A DNA stretch of 64,000 bases from Heterocephalus glaber. Lineage: Eukaryota > Chordata > Mammalia > Rodentia > Bathyergidae. The first letter of the stretch is position 1, and each line of letters starts with the position of its first letter. The stretch lies in NCBI RefSeq assembly GCF_000247695.1, contig NW_004624732.1, forward strand, positions 42,950,957 to 43,014,956, read 5' to 3'. The notes under the pieces were generated by a model. It was not told the DNA's origin. It did not search any database and saw only the letters and a program-made list of their open reading frames with translations. A program made the position numbers and the translations under genes. Shown here one piece after another: positions 37,016 through 49,034 of this stretch.

Positions 37016-39199
37016 TTCCTGGCGTTTCAGCACTGACTTGCTGATTTGATTTGACTGGTGCTCGTGTGAGGTATGCAAAGGAGGGATTTCTGTGATAAAT
37101 TAAAATCGTGAGCATCCTCTGGCCTAGATGTCATTCATGTGAAGGCAGTCCTTTCTCCCTGTGCTGTTGTAGGTGAAGGATTCAGGGGAGGTAATGAGAT
37201 ACTTGGATATCTTTTGTCCTAAATGTAAAAGTGTATTTTACATGGCTTATCTGAGCAAGGTACTCGTGGATGTTTTGGACAGCTGAATTTTTCGACATTC
37301 ATTTCTGTTGGCATATAAATATGTACTCAAATATTAGGGAGATTTATGGAATATAGATATATGCTATTTTACTTAAATAAGAATATATATAATCCTTCAT
37401 TTAGATCCAAGCATGAATTATTTTAAGTTATCACTCACTGAGTCTGATTTTGAAAATAATATAATATGCAATGTTAAAAAAGAAAAATGTGTAGAACTCC
37501 CTAAAGTCCAAGATTTCATCTCAGTCCCTCTACTAGTACATTAATGAAATCTGATGAATTGTTAATGACTCAGAAATCTATGAATATTTCTATGAGGATT
37601 TATAAATTAAATGACAAATAGTATTCAGCTTATGTTTTACTTTTGTTAAAAATAAGATAAAGTGTAATTTAAGAAATTTTGATGATTGTCAAACAACAGT
37701 GCATTCACTTATTCTTAATCTGAAACGATTAGGTTATCTTTGTAATTTCAATATGTTTTAAGTTTCTAATAATTACAGAATGGATCATTGTACATAGTGA
37801 AATCCTGACCCTTAAAATAGATGTTTATATAGTTCAGAAGTCTTTGAAGATGATAGGAGATATTGAGTTAAAATTGCCCTAGGAGTAAATTTGGAGTTCC
37901 ATCTGATATTCTCAGAGATGATACTTAATGTTCAGTTTCTAGTGGATAGTTCCCTGTCATTAAACCAGTTTATGATTTTGTTAAAGTCAGCTAACAAAGA
38001 TATGTTGCACTAGATTTGGAGAATTATAATCTGGATGGAGAAGTTGAAAACGCATACTTTCAATGTAAGACATTCAAGTGTTAATTAAAACTTTGGGTAA
38101 GATTTTTATTATATGAATGCATACTTGATATTACCTTTGTTGCTAACTATTTTTGCTACTTAAAATATTTCCTTCCCCAAAACATTTAATTTGGCTCATG
38201 GAAAGGCATGGCTCATTTTCTCTGAGGAGATGGCTCAATTCCCCATCCCTCCTCCAGTCTCTGTTTTACTCACACTTAGGAAGAGAATTTGAACAACAAG
38301 GACAACCACAGCAAAACCTTTGAAGAAAGTAAAATCAATAATCATTATGCTCTTGTCTCCTTCATCTGTAAATATAAGATTTCAAGTAAATTATTCTTCT
38401 AATAAACTCCACACAACTGTTTGGTGGTTTCTAATGACTCCGTAATGGAGATAGTAAACCTTCTAGCTATGATCAGGACGCCCCCAGCTTTTAATCATAA
38501 GAGATGTGCTTGTATCAATACTGTTTGATTTGGGGCACTTTTTACAGCTACCTAACACTAAATTCCCTTTTAGTCCTGAGGATCATTTCTACACCGTAAT
38601 TAATGATGTTACCTTAAAACCTTCAGTATGTCATTGGTGGATGTTACATTTAATAGCGGGACATTGGTGTATTTCTTTATGCTAAATTTATAATAGTGAA
38701 AGCTATATCTCAGTGGAGAAATGGTCCTTTTCTTTCAGAGAAAGCTAGTTTTGAATCATTCTAAGCAAAAAAGCTTTATCAAATATGTCTCTGACTTAGG
38801 TTTGGCTCTCCTTAAAGCAAAGTTTAAGACTAGAAATTGCAATGCAACTAGTTTATTTAACAGTGAGGTGATTTCAGAAGCTAGACTCAAGAACTAGCAG
38901 AAGTGAAGCCAAAAAAAAAAAAAATGCCTATAAAAGGTTAGTCACAGGGTGGCTAGGATGTTTGTCAGAATTTTCCAATCAAGGATTGACAACATAAAGA
39001 AAGCATTTTTCTATGAATTTATGACCCTTTTTCTTTATGGTTGCCTCAGAGATGGAACGTTGTCTTTAGATTTTGACTTTCAGGCTACCAAACAGATATT
39101 TTCAGGTGTTCTACTTCATAGAATCCTAGAATATCCATGGCCAAAGTAAAAGATTATGTGGTACATGCTTGAAGCAAGATACAGGCAGTGCCAAGGAAG

Positions 39200-40870
39200 T
39201 TAAACCCACAGAGAATTATTTACAAAGTCTGTAGCTTAGTCACAGACAAACATATGATGATGTGACACAGGGGATGAGAAGTAGCTGATACAGTCCACCC
39301 CTTGAAATATTCAAATTTCCTTATACTTCATGTGAATTCTAATCCACTGCCGAGTGTTCAAGATGGTGGCTGGCCTAAATCTGATCAAAAGGTCTAATTA
39401 AAAAGTTTTAGTAGAATAAAACTGTGTATTCAACCATATTTGATATTCATCATCTGTTTCCTATACCATGCATTCTGGATTTTCTATAACCTCAGCCAGG
39501 AGTAAATACTCTATTGTGGTTGCCAGATTCAATCCATCAAACCTCTATATCTGAGAGGTCTGGGTCTTTGGTTTCTTGACATTCCCAGGCTCTGTTTGCT
39601 GCACTTTACAGTTCACTATACTCAATCAAGCAGGGAAGCACCAAGAAACATTTCCAGGAATCACCTGAATTCCAGAATCAGTGTTCTTGCTGCCATTGTA
39701 CAGAAGACCCCTTGTCCTTTCATTATAAGGGCTGATCTTCAGCAAGAATGCAGTAGATATTTCATCTGCTTGGTAGTCCACATCCTGAGTCCTTAGTTAC
39801 CATCCTGTAGTCATAGCTTTAAGTTCATAATACTGTTATCAATCACTTTTAAAAGTAAGAATTTTCCTCATCCTAACAACAATAATTTAATCCAATTGAC
39901 TCAGAAGCATAAATGCTGTTGATGAGTTAATGTAGTGGCTACTTCTACTTCTTAATCCATAGACTCATACATTCTAGCTATTGGGACCTCATGTATCATC
40001 ATGTATTGATGACGTGGCATTCATAGATTTAGTGAATATATTGCATTTTTAATGTAATACCAAAAATAAGCTACTCCCTTAGTTCAGACTTTAAAATGTC
40101 ATTCCATTATTCTATTAGGTTGATGGCTTCCAAGTGATGTGAATAATACAACCTACATCTCTCATATTGCATTTCTTTTTACTTCCTTGGTTTGAGGAAT
40201 TCTGTGAATGACCCCATTTTGATAATCTAACATTTCTAAAGATGTGAAATGCTGAGGCATGCAGAGGCATTGCAGATGGCAAACCTATATCTAAAGTTGG
40301 TATGAATTCCAGTGAGAATGAATTGCTGTCGCCCAAGGATGGACAGAGTCTGATGCAATCAATTTGCCATCAACCACCTGACTGGTCTTGATGGGCTCAG
40401 TATCTGCCTCTGCTGCTGGGAGACTTCAGTTGGCTGAGGTGGGAGTTATATTTTAGTGAGAAAAAGTCATGGTCAGGCCTGTAGCAAATCTCTATCCTTA
40501 TGACATTCATGGTTCTATTGAGCAAATGCTACCTGGCTAAAGAGAGAACTAGAGTACTTCTATGGATTAAGTCATTAGGTGTTGTAGCTTTGTCTCTGCT
40601 GAGTATTAAGATACTAATATGAAATACAAAATTTGTGTGGTCTGTGTCCCTTCATATTCATGAGGTTTCATGGTCTGCAGTATTTTCCACTGTACTCTCA
40701 AGTTGACCGTTTGCAATCTTACCACTTTCCTAAAGTGTTATTCTCGGGAGGGTATAGAGCACAGCTGCCATCTATATTTTTGGTGTTCATAAACATATTG
40801 AAGGTTTCATTTCTTTCTTTTTGAGTTTGTTTCCCTTACGCAATCAAAACTGAAGTATGATGTATTCGTT
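39200..40870 (-). repeat. Possible antisense ERVL/MaLR internal fragment
   Basis: This stretch has a more even base composition than its neighbours and reads on the minus strand as frameshifted open segments of 60-75 codons separated by stops. Its wording (for example CCCAGGCTCTGTTTGCTGCA, TAGTCCACATCCTGAGTCCT, AATGTAATACCAAAAATAAG) recalls class III retrovirus-like internal DNA. The match is from memory and weak. An ID SINE lies just downstream at 41034. Confidence 0.3.
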
Positions 40871-41033
40871 CTAAACCTTCAGGGTGTTAAGACTGTTTTA
40901 TCTTGTGTTGACCATGTCCTTGAATTTCTTTAACTGAACTAAAATTTACAATAAAGTTTATTACAATCTATGTTAGATTAGCTTCAGGAGCAAAAACTGA
41001 TAAAAATCCAAGGGTTAAAAGTATTCCGTTATA

Positions 41034-41120
41034 GGGGCCAGGGATTTAGCTCAGTGGTTTCGCCGCCTGCTGCGCAAGCGCAAGGACCCGAGTTCGATCT
41101 CTGGTACCAAAAAATAAATG
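41034..41120 (+). repeat. ID-type SINE, well preserved, with target duplication
   Basis: It has the best promoter boxes in the window: TAGCTCAGTGG for the A box and GAGTTCGATC in the B-box region, plus CpG-containing CGCCGCC and GCGCAAGCGC. It ends TGGTACC plus an A-rich tail. The flanks GTATTCCGTTATA (41021-41033) and GTATTCAGTTACA (41121-41133) differ at two bases. Confidence 0.95.
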
Positions 41121-43173
41121 GTATTCAGTTACATAAACTCTAGGTGTTGATACTCTTTCGTTCTTAAAAACTATGTATTCAGTTAAAAGTTTTTCAGAGT
41201 ACTGACCAGAGCTCCAGATTTTTGGGAGACTCAGCCAAAAAACCAAATATCTCTAGGATTTTGTTTTGCTGTATTTCAGTGCATAGACCCTGGATCAATC
41301 AAAATCATTAAGTTATGCTGTGGGCACAAATTTCTGTTCTTCAATTCCACACTGTCTTCACTCTGGGTCCCAAGTTGATAGAAGAGCCTCTATCTGGAAT
41401 AGATATGAAAAGCAGCACACTGGTCTTTAATGCCCCTACCCGGAAGTGACATATGCCATTTCTTTTCCATTTCATGAGACTAAGGGAATCACAGCGCCAA
41501 CAGAGCACAGATGCATAATCCTCCCATATGTAGAAGCACTGCATGGAAAAGCACTACAAGTTCTTACCATGCATAGTCATAGAACTTACCACCATCCCTA
41601 CACAACTAGTTACTCAAATCACCTGCTCTGTCAAACTGAAGGGATGATGATATGATTTCTGCTGTTGTTTAAATAGAGTAAACTTTCATTGCAGCATTCT
41701 AGAGATAAAAGCACATTTAACATAATTTATTATGTACTTGTAATTGATGGTAACATAGTGATTCATTTAAAAGAATCATTCAGCTCCTTTGATAAACACT
41801 CCTGAGTGTAAATCGAGAGTTCAAGTTATTCAACAACATATGTCAACCTGTATACCAATTCATATCTATTTTAAAATTAGTTCAGAAGTGTTGGAAGTAT
41901 GGAAAATTTGCATCGATAATTATTTAAGTCCAAGGTAGATGTATGAATCATAGGAGATGAAGGTCAAAGAATTCGGGGTGATATATGTGCTTTCAGAAGG
42001 CAACAAAAATGAAGCAAGAGTGGCGAAGTATTTGTATTCAGTATTTGAACTATGTTAATAGGCTTATTCCTTTTACCAATTGTAAATGAATATACGTCCT
42101 ACATCATCGAATAAGTTTTTGTTCTATTAACAGATATTTTTTACATAACATGTTTAAAGATAAAGTGTATAAATATTGTACCTAATATTATTGGACTGTC
42201 GGGAAATGTTCTGCTAAGAAAATATACTGTAAAATGTCTTTGTTGTTGAAATAATCACTTTCTGGAATGTAAATATCTGGCACAGGAAATTATTTTTCTA
42301 TCGTGATTTATGAAATATACCTGTTTGTGGTGTTTACTAAAGACACAATTTTAGATGGGATGAAAGAAGAAATAGAGGTTATTATTGTAAGTTGCTGAAT
42401 AGCAAAAAGAACACATTTTGATTGGGAAAAAATTATGTATATTTTCAGAATGAGGCATATATCTAATTTTTGATGCTCTAGATTTGTTAAACATGTAAGA
42501 ACTACTTTAATTTTAGCAAAAGTTCTAATTAATGCCAATGAAAAATAACTGCAATTCAACTCTATGTAACTATCATGGCAAACTAATTTTACAGCATAGA
42601 GTTGGTTTTATTTTTTCTTTTTGAAGACATGGTTTCTAAATCTTTTTTTTCTAATGTAGGCCACATTGGCTTAAAACCATCAAACAAAAAGACCCTCAAA
42701 CTCACAGTAAACCAAGTTGCAATTAGCTACCACTCCTGGGAAATATTCTCATACATGCTGGCTCTTGAAAAATTTACACCTTCTGAGGAAAGGCAGGAAA
42801 ATTCAGTCAGACAATTGAACTGACTGAAACACCCAAGAATATAAAAACAAATTAGTTTTAAGTTAGAAAATAGTGGCAAATAGTTGTGTGTGTGGCTGTG
42901 AATTGGAGTAGAAGAAGTAAGACTTTTTGTACTTTGTATAAATCATTGTTTTTTTTTATTAAAACAAATGTACTACAAGTCAGTTAAGAATTTTAAGTAA
43001 TCACTTGTGAAAGAAATTTCATGTTAGAGTTGAAAGTGTGGTTAATTAAATAACCTGTAAAATAATAATAAAATAGAATTTGTTATTAATGTTTTTCCAT
43101 AAATTTAATGATTGTTAAATCTATGGAGGAATATATATTAGACAATGAAGTTGATAAAGGTAAAATAGGGATA

Positions 43174-43262
43174 CTTTTTTTTTTTTTTTGGTATTGGAAA
43201 TCAAACATGGGACCTTGAGCTTGAGCTTGTGAGGCAGCACCTCTGTGTAAATCCCCAGCCCT
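43174..43262 (-). repeat. ID-type SINE, antisense, with target duplication
   Basis: Poly-T, then GGTATTGGAAATCAAACATG, GGACCTTGAGCTTGAGC and AAATCCCCAGCCC: an inverted ID element with an internal small duplication (GAGCTT twice). The flanks TAAAATAGGGATA (43161-43173) and TAAAATAGGGTTA (43263-43275) differ at one base. Confidence 0.9.
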
Positions 43263-43912
43263 TAAAATAGGGTTATCTTACTGTCACAGAATATAGATGA
43301 TACTAGGATAGAATAAATATTTGGATTAAGATTAAAATAGAAGAAATTGGCATTTATCACAGTAAATTAGTGTCAACTCATTGCATTTGTTAAAAGAAAA
43401 TTATCCAGTGCAACAAAAAAGGAATATCCTGCTGTATATGCCCTTCTAACTAAGTATATTCCAAAATGAAATTAGAACATCTTAGTTTCTCCAAAAAATT
43501 TGATAAGGCTTCTTGTTTTCAAGTTTGTGTATTTGGTATATTTTGTTCAGCAAGGAAAAATACTATGGTTTACATGTTTTCTATGCCAAATACCCCTATA
43601 CAAACATCCTTAACTATTATATGTGTTTATTATGTTGAAATGCTCTAATTTATATAGAAATTAAAAACTCATCCCAAATTTTCCATTTAAAAATACTTGA
43701 GAGTAAAAAGCTCTGAAAATCTAGAGAAAGGTTGGATATAAAGATGTGGATTTAAGGATCTTCAAACTTTAGATTGCGTTTAGCACATGAGATTGAACTT
43801 TTTTCCACTAAAGCTGTACTTTTTGTCATATTTTAAAGCAGTGCAGCTTTCACAAGTCATGATTCTTACAATCGACCTAAATCCAATTCCTAAATTGTAT
43901 TTAATTTTATTT

Positions 43913-43999
43913 ATTTATTTTTTGTGGTATGGGGGATTGAACTCAGGACCTTGTGCTTGGGAGGCAGGCAGGGTGCCACTGAGCTAAATCCCCAGCCCA
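43913..43999 (-). repeat. ID-type SINE, antisense
   Basis: The inverted body reads GTGGTATGGGGGATTGAACTC, AGGACCTTGTGCTTGGGAGG, CACTGAGCTAAATCCCCAGCCC. The preceding T-rich tract is the inverted A tail. The target duplication is not clear. Confidence 0.9.
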
Positions 44000-44535
44000 G
44001 AATTCTTAAATTTTATCATGACAATAATTTTATTTTCTAACAATGCACCTTTTCAGCTGATGACTGAAATTGTTGATCTTTGAATTAATATTTCCTTAGT
44101 TTATCATCCTTTATTAATAAAACAAAGAATGAATTTGCATTCACCAATCATATTTAGACCATTTTCTCTGAAGGTGAATAACAAAATAACCCTGAATTCT
44201 AAAACTCTTGCTTGGTTATTTAGATACATCTTCTGGCTGGAATGAATGTTCTAAATCTCTTCCTGTAATTATAAACCTGTTTATAAACCTGTTTTTTTTA
44301 AAAGTCAAGATATTTTAAAAATATGTATCAATTTTGTTACTTCCTTGATCACATTGAGAAACTCAAAAGGAAAACTATTCAAAGCACAGTCATTCACAGT
44401 GAATGGCACAATATATTCTGAATGCCTGGTAACAGTCCTTGCTGATGAATCTACTTGTTAATTGATAAGAGTATATACCTCATTAAATGCAAGTATCAAT
44501 CCATTTTTTAAATTCCACAGTCAGATATAAGTATT

Positions 44536-44625
44536 CCTTTTTTTTTTTTTGGTACCGGGGATTGAACTCAGGACCTTGCGCTTGCAAGGCAGTCACTGGA
44601 ACCATTGAGCTAAATCCCCCGCCCT
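44536..44625 (-). repeat. ID-type SINE, antisense, with short target duplication
   Basis: Poly-T, then GGTACCGGGGATTGAACTCA, CCTTGCGCTTGCAAGGCAG and TTGAGCTAAATCCCC. TAAGTATT flanks both sides (44528-44535 and 44627-44634). It is the third antisense ID within 1.5 kb. Confidence 0.92.
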
Positions 44626-44892
44626 GTAAGTATTTCATTAATTTTTGCTCAAAATATTGCAATGCACAAGTTTTCAGCCTTACATAGACACTTGTTTTGT
44701 GTGAGATGTGATTTTTTTCCATTTACATATTAAAATTAAGTTCCCGTTTTGAGATCAGTACCTTTTCACCTGTATTGCTTATTTTTGAAAGAACTTCAAT
44801 ATTTTTTAGCATTTAGTGATTTGATGCATTGGTGATATTTCATTTGTTCATAGTTTACTTTGGTATATAGCATGAAGTGATTTGCATAGTCC

Positions 44893-44972
44893 TAGCGGCG
44901 GTGAACCTGTGGCACATGAGCCATAATGGGCTGTTGGTACCATTGAAAGCTCTAAAAGGTTTGCCATCATTG
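44893..44972. mobile_element. Second, shortened copy of the hAT MITE
   Basis: The left end TAGCGGCGGTGAACCTGTGG, then CACATGAGCC, corresponds to the inverted right end of the element at 18612-18807. The right end CTCTAAAAGGTTTGCCATCATTG is the inverse of that element's left end. The termini therefore form an inverted repeat around GGTGAACC/GGTTTGCC, with most of the interior missing (80 bp in total). No clear 8-bp target duplication remains, so the ends are less certain than for the first copy. Confidence 0.6.
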
Positions 44973-45522
44973 GACCAGACCACTCAGAACCATTGTTGAC
45001 TAATGCATTGCTTCTCTATGGTTTTATGATGCTTATTGTTTAAACCATATATTATCTTCCTTTTTAAGGAACTACTTCAGAGATATTTATAATAACTGTT
45101 CACATTGAATCCAATATTATCATTTTAGTTATTCTAAGCACATAATTACTAGAAATTCAAGGCATCTAGTCAGCTTCTCCTTTTCAGAATCATCTTAATA
45201 TTTCTTTATTTTCTTCAGAATATTTGTACTGCACAGTACAGAAACAGCCTGAATTTAGTCTTTGTAAGTAAACTGTCTTACATCTATAGCTATAAATTTA
45301 TTCATGAAAAATTTAAAAATCGCATTAGTTTTTCATGAATTTATCAGACATTTTCAAAGTATTTTACTATATGTTTAAAATATCTGTGCTCATACATAAT
45401 TTTTATGAATGTTCATGTCATCAATAATCACTCTAAATATATTTTCATCTTCAGAAAACCCAATGTTCTGTAAAGTCGCCCCTCCATATTTTTCACATAT
45501 GGGATTTTTATCTTAGATTTTT

Positions 45523-45771
45523 AAAAAATTTATTGAGTTTATTGGTCTATTTTAGGTATACATTATGATCACATTCATCATTGGAAATTTGTACCTGTAC
45601 ATGATATATCTTGGTTCTTATTTTTTTTTCTATATCCCTGTCTTCCCTTCAACCCCTCCAACCTCCCTATATACATAAACTTTGTTTCACTTTTTTTCCT
45701 CCTTTTCTTCAATTTTTTTCCTTTCCCTTCTTTCCTTCCCCCCCATAAAAATTTTAATTTCACTAGTCTGT
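45523..45771 (-). repeat. L1 3'-end insertion, antisense
   Basis: The inverse of this stretch gives a purine tract, AAATAAGAACCAAGATATATC, then AATGTATACCTAAAATAGACC and AATAAACTCAATAAA, closely paralleling the sense copy at 56060-56176. TAGATTTT flanks both sides (45514-45521 and 45773-45780), a possible short target duplication. Confidence 0.65.
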
Positions 45772-48700
45772 GTAGATTTTCCCTTTATTATTTCTTTACT
45801 TTTCTCAGCCATATACTTATTTCATTCTATATTAGTCCTTAAAATTTTTGTTACTGTATAAATTCCAATTTACCGTTTACAGATAAGCCTACACAGGTAC
45901 TATGAAATTTCCTGTGATAAATCTTACCTTCCACCTCCCACGGATATAATTAAGAATTTCTTCTCTTCATAAAACTTGTAAAACCTTTGTATAGTATCTG
46001 GATTGTGACGTGTTTCTTATCAGCTTTAATACCTTCAATTCCACTTGAGTGTTAAAAACTCACTCTCATCTTAAAGTTGAAGCAAAATCTACATGTCAAA
46101 TATCCTTTGTATTTTATGTTACACTCATTACAAAGAGATGGATTTATTTCAAAAATTTAATTTAAATTATTTGAATTTCAGTTTGTGGATTTTCAGTTTG
46201 TAGATTCTTTTTTTTACTCAAACATGGGCACGAATCCATAATTTCGTAGAAAAATTAGCTGCTTATTATATTCTTTTTAATCTCTAGTCATTGTTGATTT
46301 TGTGCATCAAGTCCATCTTGTTTAATTGTTCTTCTGATAGACTTGTTGCCTCTTCCAAAGATAGTGGAAGAGATGGTTTGGGATGGGACTGTGACAAATC
46401 CTGTGCTGCTACCAGCAGCTCTGTCCAAGGTGACAATAACTGAGCACTCCTGTGAGCAGTACCTGCCAAGCATTTTAGGAAGGAGGAGTTAGGAGGGGGT
46501 TTCTTAATATTCATTTTTTTCTTGCAGTTATTGTGTTTAAAGGGCATAGGAACATGCGAGCTGCTAATCTCAATCCACATGATCTGTAATGTCTGTAGGG
46601 GTATCCATCTTCAAGAGAGTCACTGACAAATATTGCCAGTCTGGAATGCTCCTTGGCCTTAATCTCTTACGATTTTCATGAGTGTTCCATTCAAATGTAT
46701 TAACTAAACACATATTTTACCACCAGATAAATGCAGATTTCTGCTTATAATAGGCAATGTGTGTAGACTTTGTCTTTGCATTTAAACACTGTTACATAAA
46801 ATGGAATTTTTTCTTGTGTTTTTGCATTGTAATTTCAATGTCTCACAATAGAAAGATAATGATATCAGTGTTCAGTGTTTTATTTCTTATGCTCAAGTAC
46901 TCTATAGATTTTTAACAATGTATCATTTCATTGTTTTTATATGACTTTCAGTACTTTTTAAATTAAAGATTTGGATAAATAAATTATGTACACTGCTCTG
47001 CATATACAATCACACTATTTCTATTTGTAGATTCTGCATTAATTTTAAAAATGCCTGACATTCTTAAATTATTGTATCCAAAAAAAAAGAATTAAGGTGA
47101 TACTTTAAGTAAAATAAATGATAAAACAGATTAAAATAATATACCAATCTCTAACACTATCTAGTGTATACTTCTAAATAGTTTGATGATGTTTGACAGT
47201 AATTACTGCAATAACTGCTTTACTTTTTAGTAGCAGATGATCATAGTAACTCCAATTCTTATTAATAAATATATGAAAGAGCCATTTTCTAATTAGATAA
47301 AATATATCACAATCTAAAAATCACAATGCATATTGTTAAGATGTATATTATATGACATTTTTCAAACAATTAAATATTTTAAAATTTAAATATTTTATTC
47401 ATATAATTTTTAAGCAACTTATTTTAAATGTTAATCATTTGAAATATTTAATTTCTGTACTTTATTCCTATAAAGCTTAATCTAGTTAGTTTTCTATTTA
47501 TTACTAATCTTTATCATAATAATTCACCAAATTTAAAATGAAGTCTAGCTCAAACGTTCAATATTTTTACCAAATAAATATATTTTGTACCTTTTTCTAG
47601 AATGCCAACAGTTCTACCACATTGTTATTGACAAATAACCTTTATTACAAATTAGCTTTGCAGAAAAGTAGAGCTTTTCCCCCCATTCACTCACCATCCA
47701 TTTAATTGTGGTCACTCTTCAGCCTCAGAATTTTAAGTAAAATGTCCTGTGCATCTTTTTTTTTTAACCTCTATCAGTTAGATACTTTACCTAATTAAGT
47801 ACTCTGTGGTTTAAACATAAATAAATTATGCAACATGCATACAACTTTTCAGTCTACATGAAAAGTGGCAAATACACATCTCTACTACTTGTTATCTCTG
47901 AATAAGTTGACTTATCTGAGTTCTGGTTGGCTTCAAAGTCCAGAATTTTAGAAGTACAAAGCTATCTTTTATAACTAGTTTGTTTCCACAGAGGAAAAAT
48001 AGAATCCAAAGTACTCCATTAATTTTCATTGTTGCATTAGAACTAGCTTTTCTCTGGTCTTCTCATCTGTACTTCATTAAATCACATTCTGTGGTATAAT
48101 GTTGCAAGTTTAGAAATGCAGGAACAGTTCAAGAAATTGATTCTATTTGTTCTTTCTGTTCAATAGACCTTTGATCTGAAATGTTCAACGGTGCCTGGCT
48201 GTTCCATGCAAGCCACTTTTAAACCATTGTTCGCATTGTAATAGCCTTGTTATCAGGTTGTATGAATTAATTTCATCACATTAGGAGGAGAAAGTTATAT
48301 TCACACAGCACAGACTAGTAACTGTCTCCTGTACTGGCCAATTGATTGGGTAATCAGACGACACACCACGTTTATAATGCAGTTGTTTTGCAAGGTGGTC
48401 TTAATTTCAGAATTTCATAATGACAATAATAAATTTTAATTTCCCCAGGATACCTTGTCTAACAGGCTTTGACAAGTTAACAATATATAACTAAAGAAAC
48501 TATCACTACAAACCGGGCCACCACTCTTGGTAAAATTCCTAAATCAAGAAGAAAACACGGAAGAAATCCTTTGTTATAATAAAACAACCACCCACAAACA
48601 AAAGCAGAAACCACACACAAACTAAACAGACTGAATCTCTGGAAGGTGGGGAGAGAAATTCAAATGAAATGTGGTTCTTTAGGCCATGTACTGTCAAACC

Positions 48701-49012
48701 TTGGGCAGACAGTAGCTTCTGACTTCTCTAAGCAGAAAAGTCAATCACAGCGACTCCACACGGTGGCCTCACCCCACTGAGCTACTGACATAAGGAAGGG
48801 AATTAATTGGGAAGAGGATGCAATAGCATGTTATGTTGATGTCTATATTACACATTGTTGATTACAGTGATGGCGAGATGCAGTTAGACAATGGATTTGA
48901 AGGCGGTAATTTATAAACTGTTCAAATCAACATATTAACAAAATAATTATTTGATAAGCAGAAATCATTTCTCTGCTTGGCTACGTTTGCAAATGTGAAA
49001 AAAATCAGTCCC

Positions 49013-49034
49013 ATTTATTTATTTATTTACCTAT
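49013..49034. repeat. TTTA simple repeat
   Basis: A short run of TTTA units with CCTA interruptions, about 22 bp. Confidence 0.8.

Noticed and set aside
41034..41120. tRNA gene (A and B boxes present)
   Set aside because: The boxes belong to an ID SINE: no cloverleaf acceptor pairing, a GGTACC plus poly-A tail, and flanking target duplication.
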